A DNA stretch of 64,000 bases from Cycas panzhihuaensis (lineage: Eukaryota > Cycadophyta), in contig CM041465.1 of assembly GCA_023213395.1 (NCBI GenBank), positions 41,423,741 to 41,487,740 on the forward strand, given 5' to 3'. Within the stretch, counting starts at the first letter, position 1, and every line of letters starts with the position of its first letter. Positions 33,045 to 45,360 of the stretch are shown here, piece by piece. Both the position numbers and the translations under genes were made by a program. The notes below the pieces were generated by a model, which saw only the letters and a list, made by a program, of their open reading frames with translations, did no database searches and had not been told where the DNA came from.

Positions 33045-33481
33045 TTGGGCCAAGTCATATAAGTGAAATTAATGTTGATCAAGCAAGGTAAAAGTGGGAA
33101 GATAAGAGCTCAAGTGATGTGGCTTAATAAAAAAACTTTGATCCTTCTCATGATGAGATAGGATGATTCTTTAAGGGTATGTTAGATGCATAAGAGTGGG
33201 TGATGAAATGTTGTTATGGTTTGCTAATTTTTATATTGAAACAAAAACATCCAAAGAAAATTTAAAGAAAGTAAAACATGGCTAAGTTATGTGAAACAAC
33301 CAATCAATCAACTCAAATCAAACAATTAGATAAACAAGTTCTCCTTTTCATGAAGGAAAAGTGCAACTAACCTCTCAATAAATTAGAGGATTGTTAGGGG
33401 AATCCTTACCACTAAATGAATGTCTTAAGGCTTCCTAATTATTTACCCTTCCCAAAGTTTCTCTAGAGAATTAAAATCCTA
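33045..33481 (-). repeat. Element E 5' LTR, main piece right of copia D
   Basis: Homologous to 20745-21582 without the solo LTR. It provides the uninterrupted site for the solo LTR insertion (GGAAAAG at about 33353-33360). Confidence 0.65.
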
Positions 33482-35073
33482 TTGGCTACTTAAGATGCAT
33501 AGCTAATAGGTCTTGAGGCATAACTTAAAGTTGTTGATTACAAGAGGTGACATATACAGAGGATGTCTATCCTACAGGTGAGCAGATAAGTTACCCCATC
33601 ATCTGCTAGAGTATATAATAGGTATTCACTACAACATAGAGAGGAGAGGGATCCCATAATCATGGATGGCAAGTAGAGGAAGGTTAGGGAAGCTCTTAAC
33701 AACATTGAGATTAATGGCATTATCTCTCCTTAACAAGGGGGAAATATATATGTATTATGATGGGCACATGATTCTCTTTTGTGAAGGAAGTGAAGGATGT
33801 ATATGATGTGTCTTATTATTCATATGTAGTGTATATTATTTCTCATGGTTTATAAATTTATGTGATATATATTATGTTGTTATTATGATACATTGGATCT
33901 TAACCTTAATTAGCACCCCCTCCCCTCCACTCTTTATATTCCCTAATATAATAAGAATGAATTGCTAGTGTAAGATTGAATGTTTCTCTTTTGGTGATGG
34001 TTATGTCTTGTATGAATGCATGATAGTGGTATATGCACCCCTAATTTTTATGTTTGGATTCATGAGAAGGTTTAAGTCTTTTGTTTTACTTTCTAATACT
34101 TTTGTGGATGTTTGGTATTGAGGATTTTTCATTAGTTTATACTCACTTTAGACTGATACATCCATTGCCAAGAATTAATTTGACTACCATAGTTTATGCC
34201 ATTTAGTAGATATATTTTCAAAGTCATAGGTTATCCTCTTTACAGAGAAAGGAAGCGTCGAAGTATAGATCTTGGGAGGAAGGGAAAGGTTATTTTTGCT
34301 TATAGACAAAGAAATAAAAAATTACCTCTAGACTAGGCTATAAATGATGGTGTTTAATTATGTGTAAGATAAGTAAGATAGCTTCAACATTTTATGTTCT
34401 TAGAATGTATTGAATTGTAACAGTTGAGAATTATGCTAGTAGGACAATAACATCATCAAATAAACAATGTAAATGGCTTAAACAAGTCTAATAAAAGTGA
34501 GTGAGTTAATAAATTATGATTTGGGAATCTTAAATTAGATTGATAGGTCTATTTTGGAAGTCAAGGATATTAGCAAGATCTCTAATAACTGTAAAATACT
34601 TAGATTAATTATTAGTTACTTGTGGGAAACAAAAACCATCACTAATGAGGATAGTTTACTTATGATCAAAGATGACCCATGTTGTAGTAGAAACTTATGG
34701 GTTCCCTTGGCTCCTACCATTGGTATAGATGCTCAAGGTCATAATGGGGAAGAACATAAACTCAAAGATAAGCTAGTGAATAGAGGGAAGTGTGGGAATG
34801 AACTACCAAGGGTGTGACTTAGCCTAAATGACATGACCTAGATGTATGAAGGACAAGGAACCCCATGGTTTAGTTTCATCATTATAACCACCTTTTTCCA
34901 AATGAATATATAACCTCCCAAATGTCAAATAGGTTTTACACATAATTGAGGTCATGGTGGGCCCAAATAAATGGATCTAAAGCTCCTATATAATACATAT
35001 AATCAAATCAAAATTACATGTTATAATTAAGGATAAAGTCAACATATAACTTATTCTAAATGCCAAGAAGGTG
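33482..35073. other. Unassigned AT-rich sequence
   Basis: 1.6 kb with no recognised domain. An 87-codon open frame (34554-34817, plus) contains LWVPLAPTIGIDAQGHNGEE but I do not recognise it. Around 34130 a phrase (TTAGTTTATACTCACTTT) recurs near 43173, suggesting that both are parts of one unlabelled repeat family. Confidence 0.45.
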
Positions 35074-35500
<427 letters not shown>

Positions 35501-36185
35501 TGATCCAGGAGGATCTACTATATGTTTACAGGATACAGAAAATGCTAGGCATTGGAATAACTGAAAGAGATATGGCCAAATGGTATCAAAATTATATGAA
35601 ATTTTTTGTAAAGGTATAAGACACATCCACTAGATGTGTACAAAAGTTGGGGTTCAAAAAATATCATTTGATTAGAGTTCAAGCCTTGTTTTTGCATAAA
35701 ATTAGTCCCACAGCTAGTAGAAAAATATATATATATATATATATTATAATTAAACAAATAAAAATGTAGTCAAATGACATCCAAATGAGCTAAAATTTTG
35801 AGAAAGAAGAGGAGACATACGTTCCTATATACATACCAAATTTGATCTGAATTGGAGTCCGTTAAGGTTAGTTATAAGCTGAAAATTTTAAGAATTGCAT
35901 GAAGGCCACTTAGATAGTAGAAAAATAACAAATACATATTATTATTAAATGAATAAAAATGCAGTCAAATGACATCCAAATGAGCTTAAATGTTGACGAA
36001 GTGGAGGGGACATGTGTTCCTATAAGTTTTACCAAATTTGAGCTAAATTGGAGTCCGTTAAGATTAGTTACAAGCTGTAACTTTTTAAGAATTACATGAA
36101 GGCCACTTGGACAACATGCATTCTGGTGGTTAGTGGTTATACTTGCATGATTGCCACTTGTTAAACATGAAATTTTGGTTTCTTT

Positions 36186-36193
36186 CTATAAAT
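36186..36193 (+). promoter_or_regulatory. Probable TATA box of the gypsy K LTR
   Basis: CTATAAAT, conserved in the 3' LTR near 41873, about 190 bases upstream of an AATAAA signal; position fits the U3/R boundary. Confidence 0.6.
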
Positions 36194-36374
36194 TGAGCCC
36201 TACTATAGGTTGGAGAGGTGGTTCTTAGAGACTTGACTTGGGAAGCATCCTTGGAGAAGCATTTTGGAGGGTTGGAGTCCCCCTTATGGTATAATTGTAT
36301 TATTTATTCCTTGTAATTTTACCCTTCTTTTGCTAGTTGATTTCTTCACCATTAAATAGAGATTTTTATAGTTT

Positions 36375-36380
36375 AATAAA
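36375..36380 (+). terminator. Probable polyadenylation signal of the gypsy K LTR
   Basis: AATAAA in TTTAATAAAAGTATTAC, conserved in the 3' LTR. Confidence 0.55.
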
Positions 36381-36561
36381 AGTATTACTCCTCATACTTT
36401 TGGATAAATATCAAGAATAAATGATTTGGTATAGAATTTCCTTTTTTGGGCTCATTGTTGTTTTGATGTTATTGAGATTTCTACACTAACTCCCAGGATC
36501 TCAAGGAGAAAAGGTTAATAATTGACTTCTTCACCAACTAAGCTCTTTTGGGATCATATTT

Positions 36562-36574
36562 TGGTATTAGAGCC
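36562..36574 (+). other. Gypsy K primer-binding site
   Basis: TGGTATTAGAGCC, resembling the initiator-Met tRNA complement with one substitution, shortly after the 5' LTR. Confidence 0.75.
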
Positions 36575-36689
36575 TCTGATCTTTGTTGTAGGGACTTGAA
36601 TGGTACAAACAAGGAAAGGATACAAAGAGAAAGGTGAAGACTTTTTTGTGTTGCAATCACCAAGAAGACAAAGAAAGAATCCAAGCACC

Positions 36690-37788
36690 ATGGCTGAAAA
36701 AGAAGATGGAGAAATTAGATTTGAAAAGCTTGAGAAGAACATAGAAGCCTTGATGTAAATGATGACCCACCTTCTACCTCTAGTCAAAGGAAAAGGCAAA
36801 GAGAAGGAATTTGAAGGAGGATCCACATATGACCACAACCATGAAGAGGAAGAGGATGAGACCTTAAAGCACTCTTTTGAAGAAAGCAAGGGTACTTCAT
36901 CTTATCAACCCTTCAAGGTGGAGGCAAAGTTGGATATTCCAACTTATGATGGAGAGGTAAATGCTGAAAAGTTGGACCATTGGTTGGATCAACTTGAAAC
37001 CTACTTCACAATTTATGCTTATAGTAATGCTCAAAAGCTTTCATTTGCTAGACTCAAGTTGTGTAAACATGCATTGACATGGTGGAATGCATATTTGAAG
37101 ACTCATGATGTATCTTCTTTTCCATGGAGGGATTTTAAGAAAATAATAAAGAAGTAATTCTACTCCATAGGTCATGAGGAAGACCAATGGGTCACTTAGC
37201 AATATTTACGCCAAGGGAGAGGTGTAAGTGTCCAAGAGTATACTTCTTTATTTTTTAGGCATGGCATGCTACTTGGTATTAATATGGATGAACATGTCAC
37301 TCTTATGAAATTCATTGGAGGATTACATGAATACATAAGGAAGGAACTAAGGCTTTTTAAGGTTCAATCCATTGGAGAAGTAAGTAGGATGGCTATGGCG
37401 ATAAAAAGTAAAAGTAAGAAATCTACATTCATGTCTAAAGATTCTACTTTTACTTCTAATAAGTATGAAAAGAATCCTAAATTGCACTCATCTAAGAGGC
37501 AAGAAGGAAAGAAGAAAAGAACTAATTTTATTAAAAGTTCTAACTATTGTGAGCATTGTGATATTAGTGGTCATATTACAACAAAGTGTTAGAAGTTACA
37601 TCCAGAACTAAAGCCAAAGCATATCAAGGATATGGAATTAAGAAAGAAGGAAAAAGGGAAAGCACTACTTTCTGAGGTGGAGATTCAAAGTGAAGGAGAA
37701 GAAGAAAAGGTTACTCTACTTACAAATTATGAAGATGATGCTACAAGGGAGGAACTATTTCACTTGAATCTTCAAGTAGGAAATAGAT
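36690..37788 (+). pseudogene. Gypsy K gag
   Basis: Starts at MAEKEDGEIRFEKLEKNIE, then an acidic stretch. The retrotrans_gag domain follows (KLDIPTYDGEVNAEKLDHWL, YSNAQKLSFARLKL, ALTWWNAYLKT, then VSVQEYTSLFFRHGMLLGIN, KFIGGLHEYIRKEL). A CCHC knuckle, CEHCDISGHITTKC, lies near 37545-37592. All parts are in one frame, interrupted by four stops, two of which replace Gln. A Lys/Glu-rich tail leads to the protease by a frame change near 37788. Confidence 0.9.
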
Positions 37789-38065
37789 GATTAGTGCCAT
37801 TATAGATCTGGGGAGCCAAAAGAATTTGATCTCAAAAAGTTTGGTAAAGAGCATTGGGTTGGTAACTACTCCTCACCCTCACCCATATCCTCTTGGTTGG
37901 ATCCATAAAGATGTGGAAATACAAATATCAAAGCAATGTACACTTAAATTTTCCATTACTAATGATTTTGTTGATGAAGTAATATGTGATGTGGTGCCAT
38001 TAGATGTATGCCATGTTGTGCTTAGGAGTCCCTATTTGTGGGATCGAGATGCACTCTTCTATTGA
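37787..38065 (+). pseudogene. Gypsy K aspartic protease
   Basis: MISAIIDLGSQKNLIS (active-site DSG/DTG replaced by DLG), LGWIHKDVEIQISKQC and the end DVVPLDVCHVVLRSPYLWD, the typical gypsy protease C-terminus. The substituted residue probably abolishes activity. 93 codons open. Confidence 0.88.
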
Positions 38066-38083
38066 AGGGAGAGAAAGTATCGG

Positions 38084-39248
38084 TTGATGAAGGATAACAA
38101 GGGCTTCATCATAAAGGCCATAAAGAAGCACTTGGGTAAGATAGCATTAATTTCAGCTACTCAAGCAAAAAGGATGATCAATGCATGTGGTAAATTCATC
38201 ATCTTAATGGTAAGGAGAAAAGAAGAGCCAAGAGATGAAGAAGGTCCTTCTACTCACACTCTTCTTATATCACCTAACCAAATGCAACAAATTGAGGAGT
38301 TAAAGACAAGGTATGATATTCTATTTCAACATGTTAATGGGCTACCACCAAAGAGAAAGATAGAGCATGAAATCACTCTTATAGGAGATGCACCATTGCC
38401 TAATATTGCTTTATATAGGCACTCCATTGTAGAGAATAATGAGATAAAGAGGCAAGTTGAGGAGTTGCTTAATCAAGGGGTCATAAGACCTTCATGTTCA
38501 CCTTGTGGGTCACCAATTATCTTAATGCCTAAGAAGGATGGAGGATGGAGAATGTGTATAGACTTTAGTACTTTGAATAAAATTACAATTAAAAATCACT
38601 ATCCTTTGCCTCATATAGATGATTTGCTTGATCAAATTCAACGTGCTTGTTATTTCACTAAATTGGATTTGAAAAGCGGTTATCACTAAGTTAGGGTCAA
38701 GGAGGAGGACACATGGAAGACGGCCTTCAAAACAAAGCAAGGACTCTTTGAATGGATGGTTATGCCTTTCGGATTGTGTAATGCTCCTGCAACATTCATG
38801 AGGCTAATGAATGAAATGTTAAGGCCTTACTTGGATAATTTTGTTGTTGTATATCTTGATGACATTTTGATTTTCAGCAACACATGGGAGGAACATTTCA
38901 AGACACATAGAAGAAGTTTTAAAGACTATGGCTAAGCATCATTTGAAGCTTAATGTGAAGAAGTGTGAATTTAGCAAGGAAAACTTGATCTTCTTAGGCT
39001 TTGTGGTTGGAGGAGGAAAGTTAAGCATTGATCCACTCAAGACTCAAGCCATCCTCAAATGGCCTAGGCCAACAAACATCACAGAGGTGAGAAGTTTTTC
39101 AAGAGCTTGTCAATACTTGAGAAAGTTTATTCTTCATTTCTCACAGGTTGCAGCACCTCTATATGGATTGACAAAATCTAGTAGAAAGTTTACTTGGGGT
39201 TCCAAGGAGGAAGAAGCTTTTCTTTTTGCTAAAGAAGAAAATTTGTGA
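38084..39248 (+). pseudogene. Gypsy K reverse transcriptase
   Basis: Complete set of RT blocks: VEELLNQGVIRPSCSPCGSP, LMPKKDGGWRMCIDFSTLN, FTKLDLKSGYH (first Asp), [47 protein letters not shown] (catalytic YLDD), then, after a one-base frameshift near 38920, the thumb KCEFSKENLIFLGFVVGG. A TAA in place of Gln follows GYH. Confidence 0.93.
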
Positions 39249-39640
39249 AGCACCGTTTTTAATGCCAAATTTGCAAAGGCCTTTTGAAGTAGAAGGCGAT
39301 GCAAGTGGAAATGCGATGGAGTCATCCTTATTCAAGATGGGAAGCCTATTGCTTACCATTCGGAAGTATTCACCTCTCAAGTGAAGAACTACCCACCATA
39401 TGATCGAGAAATGTTTGCACTTCATCAAGCATGTAAGCATTGGAGGTCATACTTGCTTGGAAAAGAGGTTGTAGTTCATACCGATCATAAGCCTCTTCAA
39501 TTTTTACAAAACCAAAGTAAATTACAGCAAGCAAGACACATGAAGTAGATGAGTTATTTATAATAATTCAATATTATAATTAAGTACAAAAAGGGATCTA
39601 ATAACAAAATTGCTGATATGTTATCTAGACCACCTTGTTC
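39190..39640 (+). pseudogene. Gypsy K RNase H
   Basis: Gypsy RNase H read across frames: FEVEGDASGNA (Asp), IAYHSEVFTSQVKNYPPYD, REMFALHQACKHWRSYL (Glu), VVVHTDHKPLQFLQNQ (Asp) and NNKIADMLSRPP (final Asp). At least two frameshifts and two stops, one of them in YL**FNII. Confidence 0.88.
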
Positions 39641-41149
39641 CACTTCTTCTTCTACTTTTGTTTGTAGTTCTCTTATGAGTTTGCAGGTGGAACTAATGCA
39701 TCATGAAGAGTACAAAGACTTGTACCATGAAGATGAAGCTTTGAAGGAAGAATTAGAGAACCTAGGAAAGGAAGACCTTCCCAGCTTGCTTGGAAGGATG
39801 GTCTACTTTTCAAAGGGGAGTAGCGCTATGTTCCATCAAAAGGAGATAAGATCAAGTGGCTTAGAGAAGCCCATACTTCTAAAGTAGCTGGTCACTTTGG
39901 TATAGAGAAGACTTTAGAAAACTTGAGAAGATATGTTGTATGGACAAAAATGCAAAATGATGTAAAAAAATATGTAAAAGGATGTGTAATATGTAATACT
40001 TCTAAGCCTTCTTCTAGAAAATTAGGATTGTATACACCACTTCCTATTCCCACTAGACCTTGGGAAAGTATCTCCATTGATTTCCTAGGGGGACTTCCCA
40101 TGACTAGGAAGGGACATGATTATCTCTTTGTTGTTGTAGATAGGTTCAGTAAAATGATATGTCTAATACCTTGTAAGAAGACAATCACAGGTACAGGAGC
40201 AGCTGAGTTATTCTTCGAGCATGTATGGAAGAATTTTGGCTTGCCTTCTTCCATCATTTCAGATCGGGACACTCGATTCCTTTCATTATTTTAGAAGTCA
40301 CTATGGGAGATGATGGATACCAAATTGAAGAGGAGTACAAGTTTCCATCCTCAAACAGATGGATAAATTGAAGTAGTGAACAGAACTTTGGTACATCTAT
40401 TGAGGGGATACAATTCCAAGCATCCAAAGACTTGGGATGAATCATTGGCTTTTCTACAATTTACTTTTAATAGAGCAATGCATGCATCACACTCTAAAGC
40501 ACCTTTTGAAGTTTATTTGGGATACTTACCTCAAAGTCCATTTGAATTAGAGTTTTCCATGCAAGCTAAGGAAGGATCTGTCAAAGAGAAGGAGGAGCAT
40601 GACAAGGCTTTAAGATACTTGGAGAAGATCCAGAGAGTCCACAAAGAAGTACATGATCAACTTCTAAGGACTCAACAAAAGTACAAGGAAAGACATGACA
40701 AGCATAGGCAAGAGTGTACTTTTCAAGAAGGAGATTTAGTATGGTTATACTTGAGCAAGGAGAGGTTAAAAGGAGAAGGTAAGAAACTCAAACCTATAAG
40801 GTATGGACCATTCAAGATTTTAAGAAAAGTAGGTGGCAATGCTTTCCAACTTGATCTTCCACCTTATATGCAAATATATTTAGTAGTAAATGATGAATAC
40901 TTAAAACTCTTTGAGCCCTCCATGCTAGATGAGGAACAGGACCAGTTCACTTTACCTTCAGTTGATGATTTATATTTGGAAAGTGAGGAGCCTCTCAAAG
41001 AAGATTGTATCTTGGAGAGAAAATCTACCAAAACAAGACATAAGACACATAAATCTTTCAAGATTGGAGTAGTAAGGAAATTGCCTAGTAAGGCCAAGTG
41101 GTTTAGTAGGAAACAAGGAGAACAACACTTCCCCCATCTCCAATTCTAA
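39641..41149 (+). pseudogene. Gypsy K integrase with possible chromodomain-like tail
   Basis: HHCC finger (SKVAGHFGIEKTL, then CVICNTSKPS), core with SIDFLGGLPM (first Asp), SDRDTRFLSLF (second Asp) and the third region HPQTDG*IEVVNRTLVHL with Glu present. The 257-codon open C-terminal part has GPFKILRKVGGNAFQLDLP, the GPF/Y module. The tail after LFEPSM (DCILERKSTKTR, RKLPSKAKWFSRKQGEQHFP) resembles the degenerate chromodomain seen in some chromoviruses; that part is inference. Two stops within the core. Confidence 0.9.
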
Positions 41150-41190
41150 GCCAAATAGGAGTTGGCTATTTTCCAAGGAAGGAGGAGCCA

Positions 41191-42239
41191 TGATCCAGGA
41201 GGATCTACCATATGTTTACAGGATGTAGAAAATGCTAGGCATTGGCATAACTGAAAGAGATATGGCCAAATGGTATCAAAATTATATGAAATTTTGTGTA
41301 AAGGTAGAAGACAATCCCACTAGATGTGTACAAAAGGTGGGGTTCAGAAAATATCATTTGATTAGAGTTCAAGCCTTGTTTTTGCATAAAATTAGTCCCA
41401 CAGCTAGTAGAAAAAAAATAAAAAATATATATTATAATTAAATGAATTAAAATGTATCCAAATGACATCCAAATGATCTAAAATTTTGAGGAAGAGGAGG
41501 AGACATACGTTCCTATATGTGTACCAAATTTTAGCTAAATTGGAGTCTATTAAGGTTAGTTACAAGCTGAAACTTTTAAGAACTACATGAAGGCCACTTG
41601 GATAGCAGAAAAACAACAAATACATATTATTGTTAAATATATAAAAATGTAGCTAAATGACACCCAAATGAGCTAAAATTTTGAGGAAGTGGAGGGGACA
41701 TGCATTCCTATATGTGTACCAAATTTTAACTAAATTAGAGTCCGTTAAGATTAGTTACAAGCTATAATATTTTAATAATTACATGAAGGCCACTTGGACA
41801 ACATGCATTCTGGTGGTTAGTGGTTATACTTGCATGATTGCCACTTGTTAAACATGTAATTTTGGTTTCTTTCTATAAATTGAGCCCTACTACAGGTTGG
41901 AGAGGAGGTTCTTGGAGACTTGACTTGGGAAGCATCCTTGGAGAAGCATTTTGGAGGGTTCGAGTCCCCCTTATGGTATAATTGTATCATTTATTCCTTG
42001 TAATTTTACCCTTCTTTTGCTAGTTGATTTCTCCACCATTAAATGGAGATTTTCATAGTTAAATAAAAGTATTACTCCTCATAATTTTGAATCAATGTTA
42101 AGAATAAATGATTTAGTGTATAATTTCCTTTCGTGGACTCATTGTTGTTTTGATGTTATTGAGATTTCTACACTAACTCCCAGGATCTCAAGGAGAAAAG
42201 GTTGATAATTGACTTCTTCACCAATTAAGCTCTTTTAGG

Positions 42240-42243
<4 letters not shown>
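41191..42243 (+). repeat. Gypsy K 3' LTR
   Basis: 1053 bp, matching 35501-36556 including the internal duplication. It is preceded by a purine-rich tract (GGAAGGAGGAGCCA). Confidence 0.95.
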
Positions 42244-42328
<85 letters not shown>

Positions 42329-42345
42329 ATATATATATATGTATG

Positions 42346-42416
<71 letters not shown>

Positions 42417-42423
42417 GTGTGTG

Positions 42424-42472
<49 letters not shown>

Positions 42473-42504
42473 GTATATATGTATATATATATATATGTAT
42501 ATAT

Positions 42505-42551
<47 letters not shown>

Positions 42552-42572
42552 CACACACACACATATATATAT
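42244..42572. repeat. TA/CA microsatellite, right part
   Basis: Continuation of the array at 35074-35500: TA runs with TGTATA interruptions, then a CA run (about 42508-42562) and a short TA end. Open frames are repeat artefacts. Confidence 0.97.
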
Positions 42573-43499
42573 ATGTCACACCCTTGAGAGATGAACTATG
42601 GGTATTTGTAGGAAGTTTGATCAAAGTATCTTTGGAAGTAGAAGGGAAGGTTTTAAACAATTAACTATTGAGCAGTAGGAGGGGTACTACCATTGGGGTT
42701 TGCTTTGTAATTAGGTACTTGATGAATCTTGCGGAGAAAATAGATAGGTTGAGGTCACTTTCATAAGTAGAGTTCCTTTTACTAGAAGAACATGATCTAT
42801 ATACTAAAAGGAGTAGATTAGGGGGTCTACTAAAATAATTAATTCATTAATTGGCTAATGGCTAAAGGCATTTAGATTATTAAGAGTGTAGGAGAGACTA
42901 TTGAGTAACTAAAGAAGACAAGAACAAGTGATTGCAACACAAATATCTCTAGCTTATTTTGAAATTAAAGGAATTATTTAAGTATCCTAAAATACCAAAC
43001 AAAGAGATGATTAGTTAAATCAATAAATAGAGACCAACATTTTGAGATAAGTTAGGGAAAGGTGAAAACCAAAAGGTCTTTAAATAAAGGGAATTACACA
43101 AGTATATTTTTTATTATTTTATGGTTGTAGGATTTTTTTTTATAGTATTTTTTAGATAATAAGGCATATACATTTAGTTTATACTCACTTTCAGAGTGAT
43201 TCCCCCTAAGCATTAGTCTTGGGGGAAGTGAAATATTTGACCTACCCTAGCTTAGGCTCATTAGAATGAAGGCTTTCAGAGTTGTAGCCTACCTTCATTA
43301 CAAAGCAAAGTTTGGATTGACTAAGCATAATACCTTCTCAAAAATTAATAATTAATAGGTTTTTAGAACTTAAACCCATCAAGGGTAGAGAAATGATAAG
43401 CTCCATTATTTAGATATTTAATAACTAAATAGAGGTCTACCTACTTGGAGTTAAATTTTTATTGTTTCTTATATAAATATTCAAGTTTAAGTACTTTGA
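42573..43499. other. Unassigned AT-rich sequence
   Basis: About 900 bases with no recognisable domain, probably the 3' untranslated part or LTR of gypsy relic L, which is read from 45360 downward. Confidence 0.4.
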
Positions 43500-45360
43500 A
43501 TCCTACATAAAATTTTTGTTATCTTAAATGTCAATCATGAGCTACGTGTATTTGATTCTTTGAGTCCAAGTTCTTTTGATGAGCCTTAAGATTTGTTCCA
43601 TCTATCTTTACAAGTTTTAAAAGCCTTGCTTGCCTCAACCATTCTTCATTGATAAACTATTTAAGGGAGACACTAAGTAATAAGATCTCTATCTCTAATG
43701 GGAGAATGACTTTAGTCCCATAGACTAATGAAAATACAATCATTTGATAATCTTAGCAATTATTTTGGCTAATATCTTTACCAAGATTTTGTTGAAGGCT
43801 TTAATTTGACCATTAGCCTATAGTTGGTAAGGGGATGATATTCTATGGGTAATATAAAATTGATCATAAAGTTCATCTATGTGGGAGTTACAAAATGAAG
43901 TTCCATTAGTAGTAATGATAATATCAGGAACTCTAAACCTATAAATGATGTGTTAGAAAATGAAAATGGTAACCACTTTTCTAGTGGAAATGGTCAAAGG
44001 GATTGTCTCACTCCATTTGATAAAATACTTAATTGTAGTTAAGATGAACTTTGTCTACATTAAGAGAATGACTAGGAGGCAAGGATTAATCTGAGTGAAG
44101 TAATTAGTTTATGGATCATAAACGAATGTGCTTTATAATTTTTATACTTTTGAATATATGAATGCACATCTTTGAGTGGAGATGGTGAATAATAATCTAT
44201 TCATGGGGTTTGTAAGGCTGATAATTAACCACATAAGTGGCCATCACAAATACCATCATGGTATTTAGCTAGGGCAACTTGGGCTTCCAAAGGTGAAAGA
44301 CATCATAGCAAATTTCCATCAAAGGAATGTTTATATAATACATCATCCAAGAGAAGTTATCACTGAGTGGTACCCTCACACTCTTTCTTTTCTTAGAATC
44401 AATATTAGGATGGTAATTTTAGTCTAAAAGATAGGTTTGAATATCCTTATACCAATCATGATTAATGGGGAAAATGTCAACTTATAAAATATGTTCATCT
44501 AGGAGTAAGTCATTGATCTTGGTGGAATTGTGTTTAGGAAGTGGTTTTGTAGCCAATTATTTAGCTATAACCATTTCTCTCTTTGATTTTCAGCTAACCA
44601 CTCTTAATTCAAATTTTTGTAATAAAAGGGGCTACCTACAAGCTCTTCCTATTAGGTCCATTATAGTAAGGAGGAGACTAATTAGGTCATCCTAAGTGAT
44701 TACAAGAGTAGTATTGCCTAAGTGATAATGTCACAATTTTTTGGTTGTATATACCAAGGCTAGGCACTTCTTTTTAGATGAAGAGTAGTTAAGTTCAATA
44801 GCCACTAAAGTGTGCATGATGAAGTAAATGACTCATTCTTTAGGAAATTAATCTTCTTAGGCCAATGTAGTGCCTAGAGATTCTTCTATAGAAGAGGTAT
44901 ATATAATGAATGACTTATCAAAATAAAGTGGGACAAGGGTAGGGTTTAAGATTAGGGCTCATTTAAGCTTATTGAATGATTCCTACATAGGTGTGGTCCA
45001 TTTGATAGAAATTCCTTTCTTGAGAAGATTGGTTAGATGTTTAACATTTAGGGTAAAACCAATAAGGAATTGTTGCAAAATGCCAAGTCTTCCTAAAAAG
45101 GATTTGACTTATTTCTAAGCATGTGATGGTGGTATTTCAACAATGGATACAACTTTATATGGATCCACCATAATACCATCTCTAGAAATAATGTTACTAA
45201 GAAGTTTTCCAAAGGTGATGGAAAAAATACACTTATTAGGGTTTAAACAAACTTAGTATTTTTTATAGCATTCAAAGATGGTTCTTAAATCATGAATATA
45301 GTCCTCTTAATGATATTATAGACCTAGCATGTCATCAAGGTATACTACTATGGTATTCCC
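43500..45360 (-). pseudogene. Gypsy relic L: RT end, RNase H and integrase (Tat/Ogre-like)
   Basis: Minus-strand pol remnants in gypsy order. RT catalytic region at 45300-45355 (NTIVVYLDDMLG). RNase H at about 44680-44990: ALILNPTLVPLYFDKSFIIY, then ELNYSSSKKKCLALVY. Integrase at 43700-44070: YFIKWSETIPLTISTRKVV, FRVPDIIITTNGTSFCNSHI (second Asp decayed) and SSPYQL*ANGQIKAFNKILV. There are many stops. The frame continues across copia C at 50278. Confidence 0.8.

Larger units (their letters stand above)
20732..33481 (-). mobile_element. Element E: gag-only gypsy-like element with two nested insertions
   Basis: Two direct repeats of about 420-450 bp (20732-21582 without its inserted solo LTR; 24712-33481 without copia D) flank a 3.1-kb interior whose minus strand encodes a gypsy-type gag and zinc finger but no protease, RT or integrase. 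The repeats share GAACTT(A/G)GGCCAAGTCAT, AACATGGCTAAG and TACCCTTCCCAAAGTTTCTCTAGAGA-like blocks. Each repeat serves as the empty-site control for the insertion in the other. No clear target duplication was found at the outer ends (TCAAC against TTGGC). Confidence 0.65.
35501..36556 (+). repeat. Gypsy K 5' LTR
   Basis: 1056 bp. It contains an internal direct duplication of about 195 bp (from about 35757 and about 35952, sharing GTCAAATGACATCCAAATGAG and GAGTCCGTTAAG). A TATA-like CTATAAATTGAG lies at 36186 and an AATAAA at 36375. Confidence 0.95.
35501..42243 (+). mobile_element. Gypsy element K, full length
   Basis: 6.7-kb Ty3/gypsy element on the plus strand with LTRs of about 1055 bp, ends TGATCC...GGATCA, and a primer site TGGTATTAGAGCC five bases inside. 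Gag, protease, RT, RNase H and integrase follow in gypsy order. The LTRs differ at about ten of the first 170 positions, so the insertion is not recent. Stops and a few frameshifts disable it, but RT (YLDD), RNase H and integrase motifs remain. It splits a microsatellite. Confidence 0.95.

Noticed and set aside
20732-33481. Target duplication for element E
   Set aside because: The flanking 5-mers TCAAC and TTGGC do not match, so none is claimed.
34554-34817. 87-codon plus-strand frame
   Set aside because: No family recognised, isolated in decayed sequence, no promoter or neighbours; likely chance.
42218-42664. Open frames of 90-139 codons on both strands
   Set aside because: Same microsatellite artefact as on the other side of gypsy K.
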